Positions 11,287 through 22,399 of a stretch of DNA of 64,000 bases are shown one piece after another. A model generated the notes under the pieces. The model was not told the origin of the DNA. It made no database searches and worked only from the letters and a program-made list of their open reading frames with translations. Origin of the DNA: Fagopyrum homotropicum (Eukaryota > Streptophyta > Magnoliopsida > Caryophyllales > Polygonaceae). Made by a program: the position numbers and the translations under genes. Within the stretch, counting starts at the first letter, position 1. Every line of letters starts with the position of its first letter. The stretch lies in NCBI GenBank assembly GCA_033239125.1, contig BSWB01000001.1:165377481-165441480 (forward strand), read 5' to 3'.

Positions 11287-14003
11287 ATGGCCTCCAAGCC
11301 TTCAAGAAACAAGCTTTCTAATTCCTCCTTCGCCGCCATGAACACCAATCTCTGCACTACTCTGTTTTTCGTTGTTCTATTCACGATCCCGGCTCTTTTC
11401 CTCCTCCGATCGCATTCTTCTTTGATTTGTAACTCCCCGAGTTTCTCCGGTTTGAGGGTTTCCGGCGCCGATGTATGGTCCGGCGATCTTCGAAAGGCGA
11501 TTTTCCCTTGGAATCGGTTATTCTTTACTGAAAATCCGCCGCCGCCGGAGAAACGTCTGAGAGTCGCCGTGTTTTCGAGGAAGTGGCCGGTAGGGTCGGC
11601 TCCGGGTGGAATGGAGCGTCACGCGTACGGACTTCATATGGCGCTATCGAGCCGTGGTCATGATGTTCATGTGTTTACTTCCCCGTATGAGTCGGTTTCC
11701 GGGCCGGCGGTTTCTAGACCGGACCCGGCGGGCCCGACGATTCATTGTCATGATGGGGCGGTTCCGGGCCAGTGGAGGTATAATAAGGCGTGGGATCAGT
11801 TTGTGGAGGAGAATAAGCGGGCCGCGTTTGATGTTGTTCATTCGGAGAGTGTTGCTTTGCCTCATCACTTGGCCCGACACCTCCCGAACCTGGCGGTGTC
11901 GTGGCATGGGATTGCACTTGAAAGTCTTCAGTCTAGCATCTATCAGGACTTGACCAGGCCCGAAAGTGAGCCCATGTCACCCGGCTTCAATGACAGCATC
12001 CGCGGGTTCATCCCCAAGGTCCTCGCAGAGATCAGGTACCAACAAGTTCAATTTCAATTTAGGGCTCGTTCGGTTTTAACTTCGTAATCGGAAACGGAAT
12101 GGAAACAAATCTTTTGGAATCGTTCCTTGTGATTTGAAGTAATTGGAGAGTTTGATTAATTTTGATACTTATAGGTAACAAAATGTGTGGAATCAAGTCA
12201 ATTTTGCCTTAAACCACAAGGAATTATTCCATACAATTTCATGAATAAAGTAGATATGGACTAAATTCGTTTTCGGTTTTGGAAACAAACGGGCCCTTAG
12301 AGTTAATAACACTAATCCCCGTTTGGTTAATCTCCAAAAACAAATCAAATTAATTTATATGCTCTCGTTTATGAATTTTTTTTAGAGTTAGTAACACTAA
12401 TCCGTGTTTTTATATATTCATTACATTACGGACTAATATAATGAATGAACTAAATTCGGTTTTATTCTATTTTAAAATTGAAACCAACGTTACCCTATTC
12501 ATAATTCAAAATTATAAATAATAATTACACTTGGAAAAACCGGACTCGAATTGAACAAGAGGCAAATTTCGGCCCGTTCCTCTAGGCCGAGCCTGAATAT
12601 CTGAACCTCAAATATAGTCCGATCCGTCATTCGGACTTGTGTGATCAGCCGGATTAGGAGTTTTTTTAAGTAACGAAATAAAATTATATTAAAATAAACA
12701 TGTTTGATTAGCCAAATCAATTTTTAAAAAATACTAATACTTTTACTAATGTAATCTTAACATGAATCATTGTTTATGTGACTTATTTTCAACATTTCAT
12801 TACCAAGTTCTTTAGTCACATAATATCAAGTTCTATTCTTTACTAATGTAACCCCCGTTTGGTTGATCTCCAAAAATGAATCTAGCTTATTTATATGTTC
12901 TGGTTGAGAATTTTTTTTTTAGATTTAATAACATTAATCCTCGTTTTTTTTATTGTTGAAGATAACAAGTTATCACATCGAAAGTCGTGAACATTCTTAA
13001 CCTAGTATATAAGGTCGATGAACCACCCTTTTATTGTCAATTGATTTTAGGATGAAACACTTGCATGATATGCCGGATCCCGCATTTTTTTTAAATAACG
13101 GAATAAAATCATATTAAAATAAATATGTTTGATTAGCCGAAACAATTTAAAAAAATACTAATACTTTTACTTATGCAATCTTAACATGAATCATTGTTTA
13201 TGTGACTTATTTTACTTCATTACCAAGTTCTTTAGTCACATAATATAAAGTTCCATTCTTTCAGATTCTTCCATAGCTACGCTCATCACGTAGCAATAAG
13301 CGACAGCTGCGGCGAGATGCTTCGTGACATATACCAAATCCCCAACAAAAGAGTTCACGTCATCCTCAACGGCGTCAGCAACCACGACTTCAACCCGAAC
13401 CCAGAATCCGGATCCAAGTTCAGATCCAAAATCGGACTACCCAAAAACGCCACATTAGTCTTAGGAGTGGCAGGTAGACTCGTAAAAGACAAAGGCCATC
13501 CACTCTTATACGCAGCCTTTGCAAAGTTCATAAAGAAACACCCAACCGTCTACCTCGTGATAGCCGGGTCGGGTCCATGGGGGAGCCGGTACAGGGAGCT
13601 AGGCCCGCAAGCTATGGTGCTGGGCTCAATGAGCCCGTCGGAGCTCGGGGCATTCTATAACGGGATCGACGTTTTTGTGAACCCGACAATGAGACCACAA
13701 GGACTTGACTTGACGTTGATGGAAGCGATGATGAGTGGGAAACCTGTGATGGCGTCGAGGTTTCCGAGTATAAAGGGGACGATTGTTGTTGAAGAGGAGT
13801 TCGGGTTTATGTTTGCTCCGAATGTCGAGGAGCTCGAGGAGGCGTTGGAGGAGGCGGTGAAGGAAGGGGCTAAGAGGCTTGCCGAGAGAGGAAGAGCTTG
13901 TAGGAGGTATGCTGAGGGGATGTTTACGGCTAGGAAGATGGCTTTGGCTTATGAGAGATTGTTTCTTTGTATTAAAAATGAGACATTTTGTAGCTATCCT
14001 TGA
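11287..14003 (+). CDS. Membrane-anchored GT4-family glycosyltransferase
   Basis: Two exons, 11287-12035 and 13265-14003 (split AG|A codon, GT-AG), give 495 aa. Seen: an N-terminal membrane anchor (about residues 24-40), the Glycos_transf_4-like start KWPVGSAPGGMERHAYGLH, and the Glycos_transf_1 half with GVAGRLVKDKG (Arg321, Lys326), VIAGSGP and DVFVNPTMRPQGLDLTLMEA. The first Glu of the usual GT4 E-x7-E pair is Gln (Gln395) while the second is present (Glu403). The layout resembles the Arabidopsis At3g10630 type, a putative type II Golgi or endomembrane enzyme with no proven substrate known to me. The first in-frame ATG, 18 residues before a second Met, is chosen. The 1,229-base intron is full of insertions (separate entries); the exons are undamaged. 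Confidence 0.9.
12060..12299. mobile_element. MITE in GT4 intron
   Basis: The ends TAGGGCTCGTTCGGTTT (left) and AAACAAACGGGCCCTTA (right) are imperfect inverted repeats, and the 240-bp interior is non-coding. This is the end pattern of small hAT-like plant MITEs. It starts only 24 bases after the splice donor. No clean target duplication was seen. Confidence 0.55.
12317..13264 (+). repeat. Tandem duplication inside the GT4 intron, including the splice-acceptor region
   Basis: Two diverged copies lie head to tail. Copy 1 begins CCCCGTTTGGTTAATCTCC near 12317 and runs to about 12840. Copy 2 begins CCCCCGTTTGGTTGATCTCC near 12852 and runs to the acceptor at 13264. A block including CATGAATCATTGTTTATGTG and CCAAGTTCTTTAGTCACATA recurs at about 12760-12830 and 13185-13250. 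The copies differ by an indel of roughly 110 bases. Copy 1 ends CTTTACTAATG and has lost the CAG that forms the acceptor in copy 2. Confidence 0.75.
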
Positions 14004-14346
14004 ATCTTGATGTGTTTTTGGGTTTTTTTATTTATAGGTTTATGATTAAAATGTATACAAGATTGATCAACGGGGAAAGATTGATTTGTATTTGGATGGG
14101 TTGATTGGGAAGATTGAGTGTTACTTTACTCGCAACACTTAAATCCCGATTAATATTTTGAAATCGTCGTGTTTTTGGTGATATTTAGTTCAGGAAAAAA
14201 AACTGCTTGAGAAAATCAGTTTGATCTATACTTTGCAACATCCCAACACCTTATTGACAATTGTAATAGTCTCCACCGTGACCTTAACATCGTCCTCGAA
14301 AAAGAGTTGACTTACCAACGACAAAATTCTAAAGAAAGTTAGCTAT
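14004..14346. other. 3' flank of GT4 gene
   Basis: Probable 3' UTR of the glycosyltransferase followed by unique AT-rich sequence up to the LINE remnant. No ORF or repeat stands out. Confidence 0.5.
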
Positions 14347-15035
14347 GTGCAGGAGACCGGAATATCTCATTCTTTCATATATCGACTATTTTACGTAGAG
14401 GGCAGAACAAGGTGGAAGGCCTATTCATCTCGGAAAATAATTGGTTTGAAAATAATATCGTCCGCCACAACTTCCTTCAAAGAACTATACACCATGCTTG
14501 ATAGCAACAATAAAGGAAATACTAACAACATTTAATGGCCCAATTCGAACATTTCTCAAGAGGCTTGGACTAATCTTAATAGTCAGGATTGGGATGAAAT
14601 AAGCGTGGGTTGTTGTGATTCATGTGAATGTTATGAGAGCCTATAAAGCTCCTGGACTAAATGGGTTTTCACCGGTTTTCTACAAAAAATGTTGGAGCAT
14701 AGTGAGAAGTTTTGTGGTAGCTGAAATGAAAAGATTCTTAGAACACCATAAACTCCTTAAGGGGTTAAATGATACGTTGCTATGCCTTATTGCAAAAGTA
14801 GGAAAACTTGAATTGATTAGTCAGTCCTGGGACATCGGTGTCAAGGCTTCACGCAAATAAACTGATATATTCAAGTTCAACACGCTTACCATGAGGATAA
14901 TAATGTCGTTGATTTCTTAGATAGTTTTGCTTTGAACTTTTCGATTGATTTTCATGTATTGCGTGATCCTCCCGAGAGTTTAGTGAATTTTTTAATTGTG
15001 AATGATAGGGGTCGGCAAAAAAAAAGAAAAGGGAA
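14347..15035 (+). mobile_element. Degenerate LINE (non-LTR retrotransposon), internally deleted
   Basis: Two pieces of a LINE ORF2 lie in order on the plus strand. At about 14615-14830 the translation carries the reverse-transcriptase N-terminal signature KAPGLNGFSPVFYKKCW with downstream LNDTLLCLIAKV. At about 14868-15010 a second piece reads like the C-terminus of a plant LINE RNase H domain (AYHEDNNVVDFLDSFA, then DPPESLVNFL). Most of the RT catalytic core between them is missing. An A-rich tract at 15018-15035 marks a plausible 3' tail. Stops and frame changes make it a dead copy. Confidence 0.75.
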
Positions 15036-15796
15036 GAGGAGTGTTATTGTTCTTAGTAGGTGGATATGCATTGTTTTGTATGTTCATTCAAATTTAATTT
15101 GATGAGAAATTTGGCATTGTTTCGATTATTAAATTTGAAGAGTCATATGAATGTTCACATTTAATGATTAAAATACCATTGATATTGAGATGAAATCAAC
15201 ATTTATTTTAAAACATAGTAAAAACGACCAACAAAACTACAAATTATTGTTACATATATTAATTTACACAATTAACTTCTATATAAAATCACTATTATAA
15301 ACAAACACATTTGTCCTCTTTCAGCTTGGTTAAACCTACTCTCCCAAAGTACATAATTTTGCTTTGCTGGAACAGAAAAATACAAATTTAAATAATAAAA
15401 AAATAGGGGTAAAGGAAGTTCGGTTGAAGAACGTCACCGGAGATCGGTTGCAGTTACGGCGCCGTCTGGGGTCCGGCCACCTTTCAAAGCCGAATCTTTC
15501 TCTTTTAGAGTCTGCCCCCTCATGTGGGAACCACCTTCCACAATTCGACAAAAGCCAATACAGCCTGGGATCATACACCAAGCATCCACAGCCAGGCTCA
15601 TCTCTACTCCACTTCCTTTTTTTTACCTTCCCACACACAGACCCCACCTTCATCCAAATCCATTCATTCGTTATATCTTTTATACTTTGAGGAAGCAGAT
15701 TCGGAGCAAGATTTAAAATCTGCTTCAGTTCTCACGATCAATTGTTTATCGAGTAAAATTGGGGAAAATTTTTAGTGACGCTTCCGGTTCTTTGAT
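15036..15796. other. 5' flank and leader of SH3P1-like gene
   Basis: AT-rich up to about 15300, then C-rich, leader-like sequence from about 15500 (CCACTTCC, CTTCCCACACACAG) up to the ATG at 15797. It probably holds the promoter and 5' UTR. No confident TATA box was assigned. The overlapping short ORFs on both strands at 15336-15775 look like chance. Confidence 0.45.
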
Positions 15797-18700
15797 ATGG
15801 AGGCGATTAAAAGGCAGGCTAGCAAGCTCAGAGAGCAAGTTACGAAGCAACAACAGGTTATCTTCTCTATCTATTAGTTGAGTTGAAGCTCGGCTGTTTA
15901 TGTGTTTGGTGTGAACTGTTGCTTTCGCTTCTTTTATTGTTCTGAATCTACTTGATTTGATGTTTTTAGCTGAGAATTGTTGTGTGAACAACTTTAAGGC
16001 TTAGATGTTAAGCATTTTCTCATGCTGTTTATGCGATCTTCGACTGAATGACTACTGTGGTTGAAGTTGATGAGCATTTGATGATCATGTGCGGCTGAGT
16101 GTACTGTAACTGGATGGTTGTTGGGTTAGGGTTTTTGGACCAGTACATTGGATGTAAATGCTGGAAAGATGGAAATTCTATGTAGGTTAATTTGGGTGGG
16201 ATTTCTCTATTCAGATGAAGTCATAATCAAGCCGTTGATGTCACAGCCATGAATATGCCTGTTTACTTGATAACCTCAATCTCGATGTTATCAAGTAAAC
16301 AGGCATATTCATGCACAGAGCAAAGAGCTCAAAACTTCTACGAGAAGCTGAGAGTTAGTAAGAATTGGGGGATGACTGATATAAGAGATAATTTTACTCT
16401 TAGTTGCTCATTTCTCCCCTGTAGCAACTGGCAATCTGGACTTGTTACTGAAACGTCTTAGCATTGACAGGCTCTTCTGAAGCAGCTTGGGCATTTCGAT
16501 GCAGATGCCATCATAATGGATGAAGAAGAATTAAAATGTCACCAACAGCTTCAAAATTTGTACAACTCCACTAGAGAATGTAAGGTATGGCGCATTTTCC
16601 CGTGTTCACCAGCACTCAACCTTATTGATGATTAGTTGAGTTACTTGAATATTAGTTGAAGCCCCATCCGTACCTCGCATAGTTGTATGGATATACTAAT
16701 TTCAAATGGTTAATATAAAGAAAACGTCAATCAAATTATAAGTCAATTCAAATAGTGTGAAGGTGGTACAATAATGGAAAAATATATAAAATAAATATAT
16801 CCTTATTTAAAATAAAATTTAGAGGGAAAACATTTAATGAAGTTGTAACATGTGGCATAAAAGACTTCTATTTGAGTATTGGTTAAACATATGGAACTTT
16901 TTCTGACCAAAAAGAAGATATCAAACTTTTTTTTTCATTTCTCTTTTGGTGATGCTTAGCTCAGTCACTTATGTCATAAACAGATGTCTCACTGCATGAC
17001 ATACTTCCTACATGAAGTTCTATGCCTAACTGATATTTCCTTTAATTGGATTATATACATGCAGCATTTTCAGAAGGATATCATACGTGGTTGTCAAGGA
17101 TTTGTTTCTGTTAGTTCAAAACAGATGGACATAGGTTAGCAGATTTTGCTTCAACCGTTGATCTTGTGCCTACAATAAGATTTGACAGAATATTTTTATT
17201 TTTCTCTAGTAAGAAAGCTTGCCGAAGATTGTTGCAAATATGGAACCAGAGCAGAGTGCAGTACTTCCCCACTGGGAGAAGTTGCTTTTGAGGTGGGAGC
17301 GTCTCACAATCTCATGGAAAAAGAGAGGGAGATCTTTCTGGGTGTTATCAGTAATAAGGTAATTTACTGATTGGTAGTCTTGTGTTATACTAAATGAATC
17401 AGGTTAAACTCCGATAAATTTATCATCCAATGATGCTTGTTGAAACGAAACATCCTATTTTAATAAAGGTAAGGATGCCGTTATTTAGCATATTGTATGC
17501 CTTGGATCTTCTATGCTCCCTGACTCATTTTTATTTTCCTAGTATTTTTGTTTCTTGCTTTGGGAAACCCGGTCTTGGTTTCTTAGATTGTTCAATAGAA
17601 ATGTCTTTGTAAATTACTAAGAAAATGCGTCTAAACTTAAACTGCAAATAATCAGCAGCTGATCACAGACATGGCCTACATGAGAGTAGGTGTGCACTGT
17701 ATCATAGTTTTCGAAATTTTATTATATTGGTGACCAATGCATCAAGGTTGAAACTTCTCAATGTTAATAGAAGTTTTTTAACTCTTCCCGGAATACAGAC
17801 TTGATTGATCATGTTTGCAGTCATCATCCTGGTGGATTGCAATTAAAACCTGCCTAAAATGATTCTGATACTATATTTTTTAAGGTTTGTGAGCCTCTAC
17901 GAGAACTGGTTAGAGATCCTCAGCTAGAGGATGCCCGTCTCTTGGTTCGCCATTATGAGAAATTATGTCAGGAAATGGAAAATCAGGTAGTCATCTATAT
18001 TTTGGAAAGAACATATGATCAGATAGTTTACTGCCAATTTTTCATTGGAATTAGTACTAAATTTAGTAAATGGTTTTATAGGCCATTGAGGTAGTAAGAC
18101 AACGGTCGAAGTCCAAGGAAGGTGTGAATGGGGAGAATTCACTTAAGCTTCAAATTGCAGAGGCAAAGTTGGATGATTTGAAGTCTAGATTAAAGGCACT
18201 TGGTAAAGAGGCAAATGCAGCCATGTCATCTGTTGAAACTCAACAGCAGAAAAGAACAACAGACCACCTACTAGTGATGGTATTGACTCTCTCTTAACTT
18301 TAGCAATCGACGTTATCCAGTTGCATATGCTCCAACATATATTATCGCTCTTAGGATCCGTTTGGAGTGAACTCATTATAATGAGCTTAGAAGGCCCTTA
18401 TAAGCTTATTATAATATATAGTGAGTAATCTGTATGAAATCACCACTGTAACACTGTTTCAATCAGAAGCATTTCGAGATTTTTTCTGGTAGGAACGTCG
18501 TTGAATTATCGCTCATGGAAATAAAGACAGATTCGCTTCAAATGTTTGATGCAATCACACTCAATAATATGCTTTATGTTGGAATTGTGTAGGCCTTTAA
18601 GCACATCAAAGTACTGCAAAAGTATCAAGGAATAGGCTTAGGGTCCGTTTGGCAATCCCAACAGATTATTCTGCGGGATTATTATTTTCAACAATTCCTC

Positions 18701-20623
18701 CAATAATCTATAATCCAAGTGTATTTGATTACTTTTTTCTGGTCAAAATAATCTGAGTACAATAATTCCTCCAACAATCCCATAATTTGCACTTGCCGAA
18801 CGGATCCTTTTTTTTTATATGCATTTTTCATTTGGTTTAGTTGAGGCTAAATTTCTATGATGGCATATAAAATTCTGAATTTCTGGTTATGGACAAGACT
18901 TTTTTTTTCCCTAATGAATGTCTCTATTGGATGAAGCAACTTGCAGGCTGATGCTGAAAAATCTTACCATCAAAGTGTTCTTATTATTCTCGACAATCTA
19001 CTTGAAGAGGTTCGTGCGGAACTCTCTATTCTTGCTTCTATTGATAAAAGAAACAAGCCAGAGAAGACTAGACACTGGATGCTAATGATTTAGACATTCT
19101 TTTATGCCTTAAACCTGAAATTATATGAGTGTTGTATGTTTCTTACAAATTGATTGAATGAACAGTTGTCTGGTTCACCTGAAATAATTTCTATGATGAG
19201 TGATTTCAATGATCCGGAGGTGGATACTTATTGTGATTCATCTAGTCACCGTGATCAGGGTTCAGATGACGAATCTCATAAATACTTTGTTGCAAGAGTA
19301 AGTTTCACTGAACTCAAACTATGAAGTATCTTCACTTGTTATATCTTTATCTACCATGTATGGCCAAATTTCTTTGCTTCACATTAAACTAGTTTATAAT
19401 TAAACTTCCATCAATGGGACAATGGGTCTCTACTACGTCTAAGTTCTATCTTGTAGAAAATTTTACTTTGGACAATGTTTTTTCCATGTGAAATGATATT
19501 ATGGTATCTTAAGGCTTGTTTGGTTGCATAACCTATAATACAATTCACTAAGAAGTGGTGTTTGAATGTCTTCCTTCAATAATGTATATTAACAAACACC
19601 TATAGAGTATAGACTATACATGTACACTATTATACAGCATTTTACACTCAATAGTGGGTAGTTTAACTTTAATTCCTGATACTTCATAATTGTCACTTTG
19701 ACAGGTTATACACCCTTTTGATGCACTAGAAGAAGGAGAACTGAGTCTTTCAGCGGGTGACTTTGTTGTTGTCTATCAGGTACTCATCTAAACTCCACAA
19801 AAATTCTCTTTACTCTCATATCAATGCATACTGCCAGTTGAGATTTATCTGATGCCAAAGGGATTCAAGTGAACCAGCTTATAAGCATGAATTCAGTTTA
19901 CTTCAATTAACTTTGGTAACCACTAACAAGAATGAAACCCACTGCTTTGATTGTGCTTATGGCCATGCGGCTATGATAAAATTCCACTGTCACTTCTTTT
20001 GGTAGAACGTCGAATCAACTATTGCTGATTTACAAAGGGACTCTCTACTATGAATAAACAGTTTCTAAACCTTTTTGGCATCTAATCATGAGATAAGACC
20101 TATTTATCTCTTCACTGTATTCTCTGTGCTGTCTTCCACCTCCATCTATGGCCCCCATAATCATAATGTAGTTGTAGAAATTAGGTCTACCATTTGGGTT
20201 ATCACTTGTGATTGTTTTTATGGTTATCAGCAGAAAAAAAACAATCCATTTTCAATGATCAGCCTTCCAATGTACAATAACTCCACAATGAAAACGCTTA
20301 TTTCGCTTTAAATTCATAGATGGATACCAATATTGAGTCCGCCATTAACGAAGAACAAGCTTTCACTGTGTAATTGAATATGAAAATGGATTAAGAAGTG
20401 TCGTTTTATTAAAAACACAAAATAAAGGTGACTTCCTGAAAATGGCTCAAGATGAGTGGTGGTTTTGTATAAATTGCCCTTGTTTTTTCTCATATGGTGG
20501 TGACTGACTTGAGATTTTTTACCTCAGGTAACTAATGGTTGGTGCAAAGGTGAATCCACAAAGGGTGAAGTTGGCTTGTTTCCATCTGCTTATGTACAGA
20601 GAGTGGAGACACCTGCAGAGTAA
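15797..20623 (+). CDS. SH3P1: SH3 domain-containing protein, SH3P1-like
   Basis: Ten exons: 15797-15856, 16471-16584, 17065-17134, 17210-17358, 17885-17986, 18082-18279, 18947-19009, 19166-19297, 19705-19779, 20528-20623. They splice to 352 aa plus TAA, all GT-AG. The N-terminus MEAIKRQASKLREQVTKQQQ and the helical region through about residue 255 match the BAR-like membrane-binding part of plant SH3P proteins. The last ~60 residues are an SH3 domain: HPFDALEEGELSLSAGDFVVV (variant of ALYDY), WCKGE and GLFPSAYV. Arabidopsis SH3P proteins bind phosphoinositides and act with clathrin, dynamin-related proteins and autophagosomes. MEAIK and the neighbouring FEI gene favour SH3P1 over SH3P2/3. The linker before SH3 is much shorter than I recall for Arabidopsis SH3P1. 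Confidence 0.93.
16248..16313. repeat. Perfect 27-bp hairpin in SH3P1-like intron 1
   Basis: The arm at 16248-16274 (begins CATGAATATGCC, ends CTTGATAAC) is the exact reverse complement of 16287-16313, around a 12-base loop. There are no mismatches. The flanks are not transposon-like and no target duplication is evident. Confidence 0.85.
18640..18808. mobile_element. Small MITE in SH3P1-like intron 6
   Basis: The ends AGGGTCCGTTTGGCAA and TTGCCGAACGGATCCT are inverted repeats with two mismatches, enclosing 169 bp in all of non-coding sequence. GGGTCCGTTTGG ends are common in plant hAT/Tourist-size MITEs. No target duplication could be confirmed because the right flank is a T tract. Confidence 0.6.
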
Positions 20624-22399
20624 ACTGCAGTTACTACAAAGTGAAGCTGAAAGCTCTTGATTTACTTTCAGGTGATTTGTACAGTACAGTAACTACAGTT
20701 TTAGTTACTAGGCTGCCGAGGTAAAAAAAGAAAAAAAACTGAGCCAGTAATATATGCCAAAAGTTCGGAATGTATACGTATTGTACGGATGCAGTTTCCA
20801 CTGGCTTGATTGAATTCTGAGTGAAAATTACACCTTATTTATTGTATCCAAAATCACCTTATTTTTAGCTTTCTATGTTATTGTTTCAAAACATTTGTTA
20901 TTGTCTTGATGATTATTACACAATATTAAATTATACATTGTCATTTTGTACAATACAAAAAGTATAAATTAATCAAGGGAAATTCTAGGCTGTGTCATGT
21001 ATTTTTTTGGATGATTCTTTCTTTAAATTTTTGGATGGTTTTCTTAGAGTTTAAACCTTTTCGAATTATAACCTTCTATCATTCCTAAGTTAACATTTTA
21101 ATATTTTTTTTTAATATTTGCATAGTTATTGTTAATAATTATTTTAAAGATATATTTTTTGAATAAATGAGTTATCTTTTAGTAGTTCTCTTGACATGAT
21201 AATAAATGTTAATAAATATTAAATGAGTTATCTTGACATGATAATAAATGATACTAAAATTTACTGTATTTATGAAGATAGAAAGGTATAATTCTGATGT
21301 AATCCAAAAAAGTTAAATCATGGAATCACTTTCTTGAATTTCCAATTAGGGATGTGTAAAATTGGACCGGACCGGATTTTACGCTCCAGGGTTTTTTGAA
21401 AATCCGGGTTACGGTCCGATCCGGTTTTTGGCCCATATAAAACCGTAACCCGGATTAGACTGTTAAATACGAATTTTCAGTCTGTTCCGGTCCATTCCGG
21501 TCCGGTTTTGGACCGGAAAACCTCACCAAAATTGCACCATTTAGGTACAAACTGGACCGGAATGGACCGGAACGGTCTACAAAATTGCACCATTTAGGAA
21601 TTTACGGTCTACAGTCCGGACCGTATGCACCGCCCTATTTCCAATTATCCTTAAAAATGTTACGAATTTTCCATTGATCTAGGAAGTACTCCGTATTATT
21701 TAGGAAACTGAAAAGAGTGTTTAACTTTCCCATTTGCTCGTAAACCATGAAAGTACACTAAATTATGTATCAGAGACGGAAAATACCAAAGTACCCTTGT
21801 CGGATATACCAAAGTAGGAAAGACTAGTTGCTTTCAAGCTAGCTCTTGGCACAGTATAAGGGCAAAAGTATCATTTGAAAATCAGCAGCTGAGCTCCACC
21901 AATACAGCCAGTAATCTCTCTCTTAATGTCACACTAGTCAAATAATTCGGTGGCGTACGGGCCCCACCAAAGAATGGGAGTAAGAAAGAAAATCACGCCG
22001 CATCCAATATTGCTATTCGTATCCCAACTACGCGTACGCAATGCGTAACCGCAACAACAAACTCATTTCGTTCAAAAAAAAATAAAGAAAAATGGTTACG
22101 ACTACGCATGGCAGATGCGCAGTAGTCTACAACATACATTTAGTTCGAAAATGAAGGAAAACTTACTACATCTCCACATTAAGGTAAAATATATATATAT
22201 ATATACCGCTTAGACGTAGATGTGGTATGTATAGCAACGTTAAGGTGGTACGAATAACAGGAACCCGCCGCATCTCAACGGGGGCTAGTATATCACTCAG
22301 TTGAATTCCAAGCTGTCTCGCTTAAGCCGAATCTAATCGTCGGTCACACGTATGGAACGTCAGCCGTCGCACGTGCCGATCTCCAACTCAACTCTCCAC
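20624..22399. other. Intergenic, SH3P1-like 3' end to FEI-like leader
   Basis: The SH3P1 3' UTR occupies roughly the first 250 bases. A hAT-like MITE lies at 21347-21637. A short direct repeat (GAGTTATCTT... GACATGATAATAAATG) occurs at 21169-21250. An AT dinucleotide run lies at 22190-22204. The stretch just before 22400 is probably FEI-like promoter. No protein gene is visible. Confidence 0.55.
21347..21637. mobile_element. hAT-like MITE rich in CGGTCCGG, copy 1
   Basis: The 291-bp element begins TAGGGATGTGTAAAA and ends TGCACCGCCCTA, an imperfect terminal inverted repeat. It is flanked by a perfect 8-bp target duplication TTTCCAAT (21339-21346 and 21638-21645). The interior repeats GGACCGG and CCGGTCC motifs and includes AAAATTGCACCATTTAGG twice. 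Eight-base duplications and TAGGG ends are hallmarks of the hAT superfamily. It is non-coding. Confidence 0.8.

Noticed and set aside
11606..11953. Arg-rich open frames on both strands over the GT4 first exon
   Set aside because: They are shadow frames of a GC-rich coding exon; the GT4 frame has clear family motifs.
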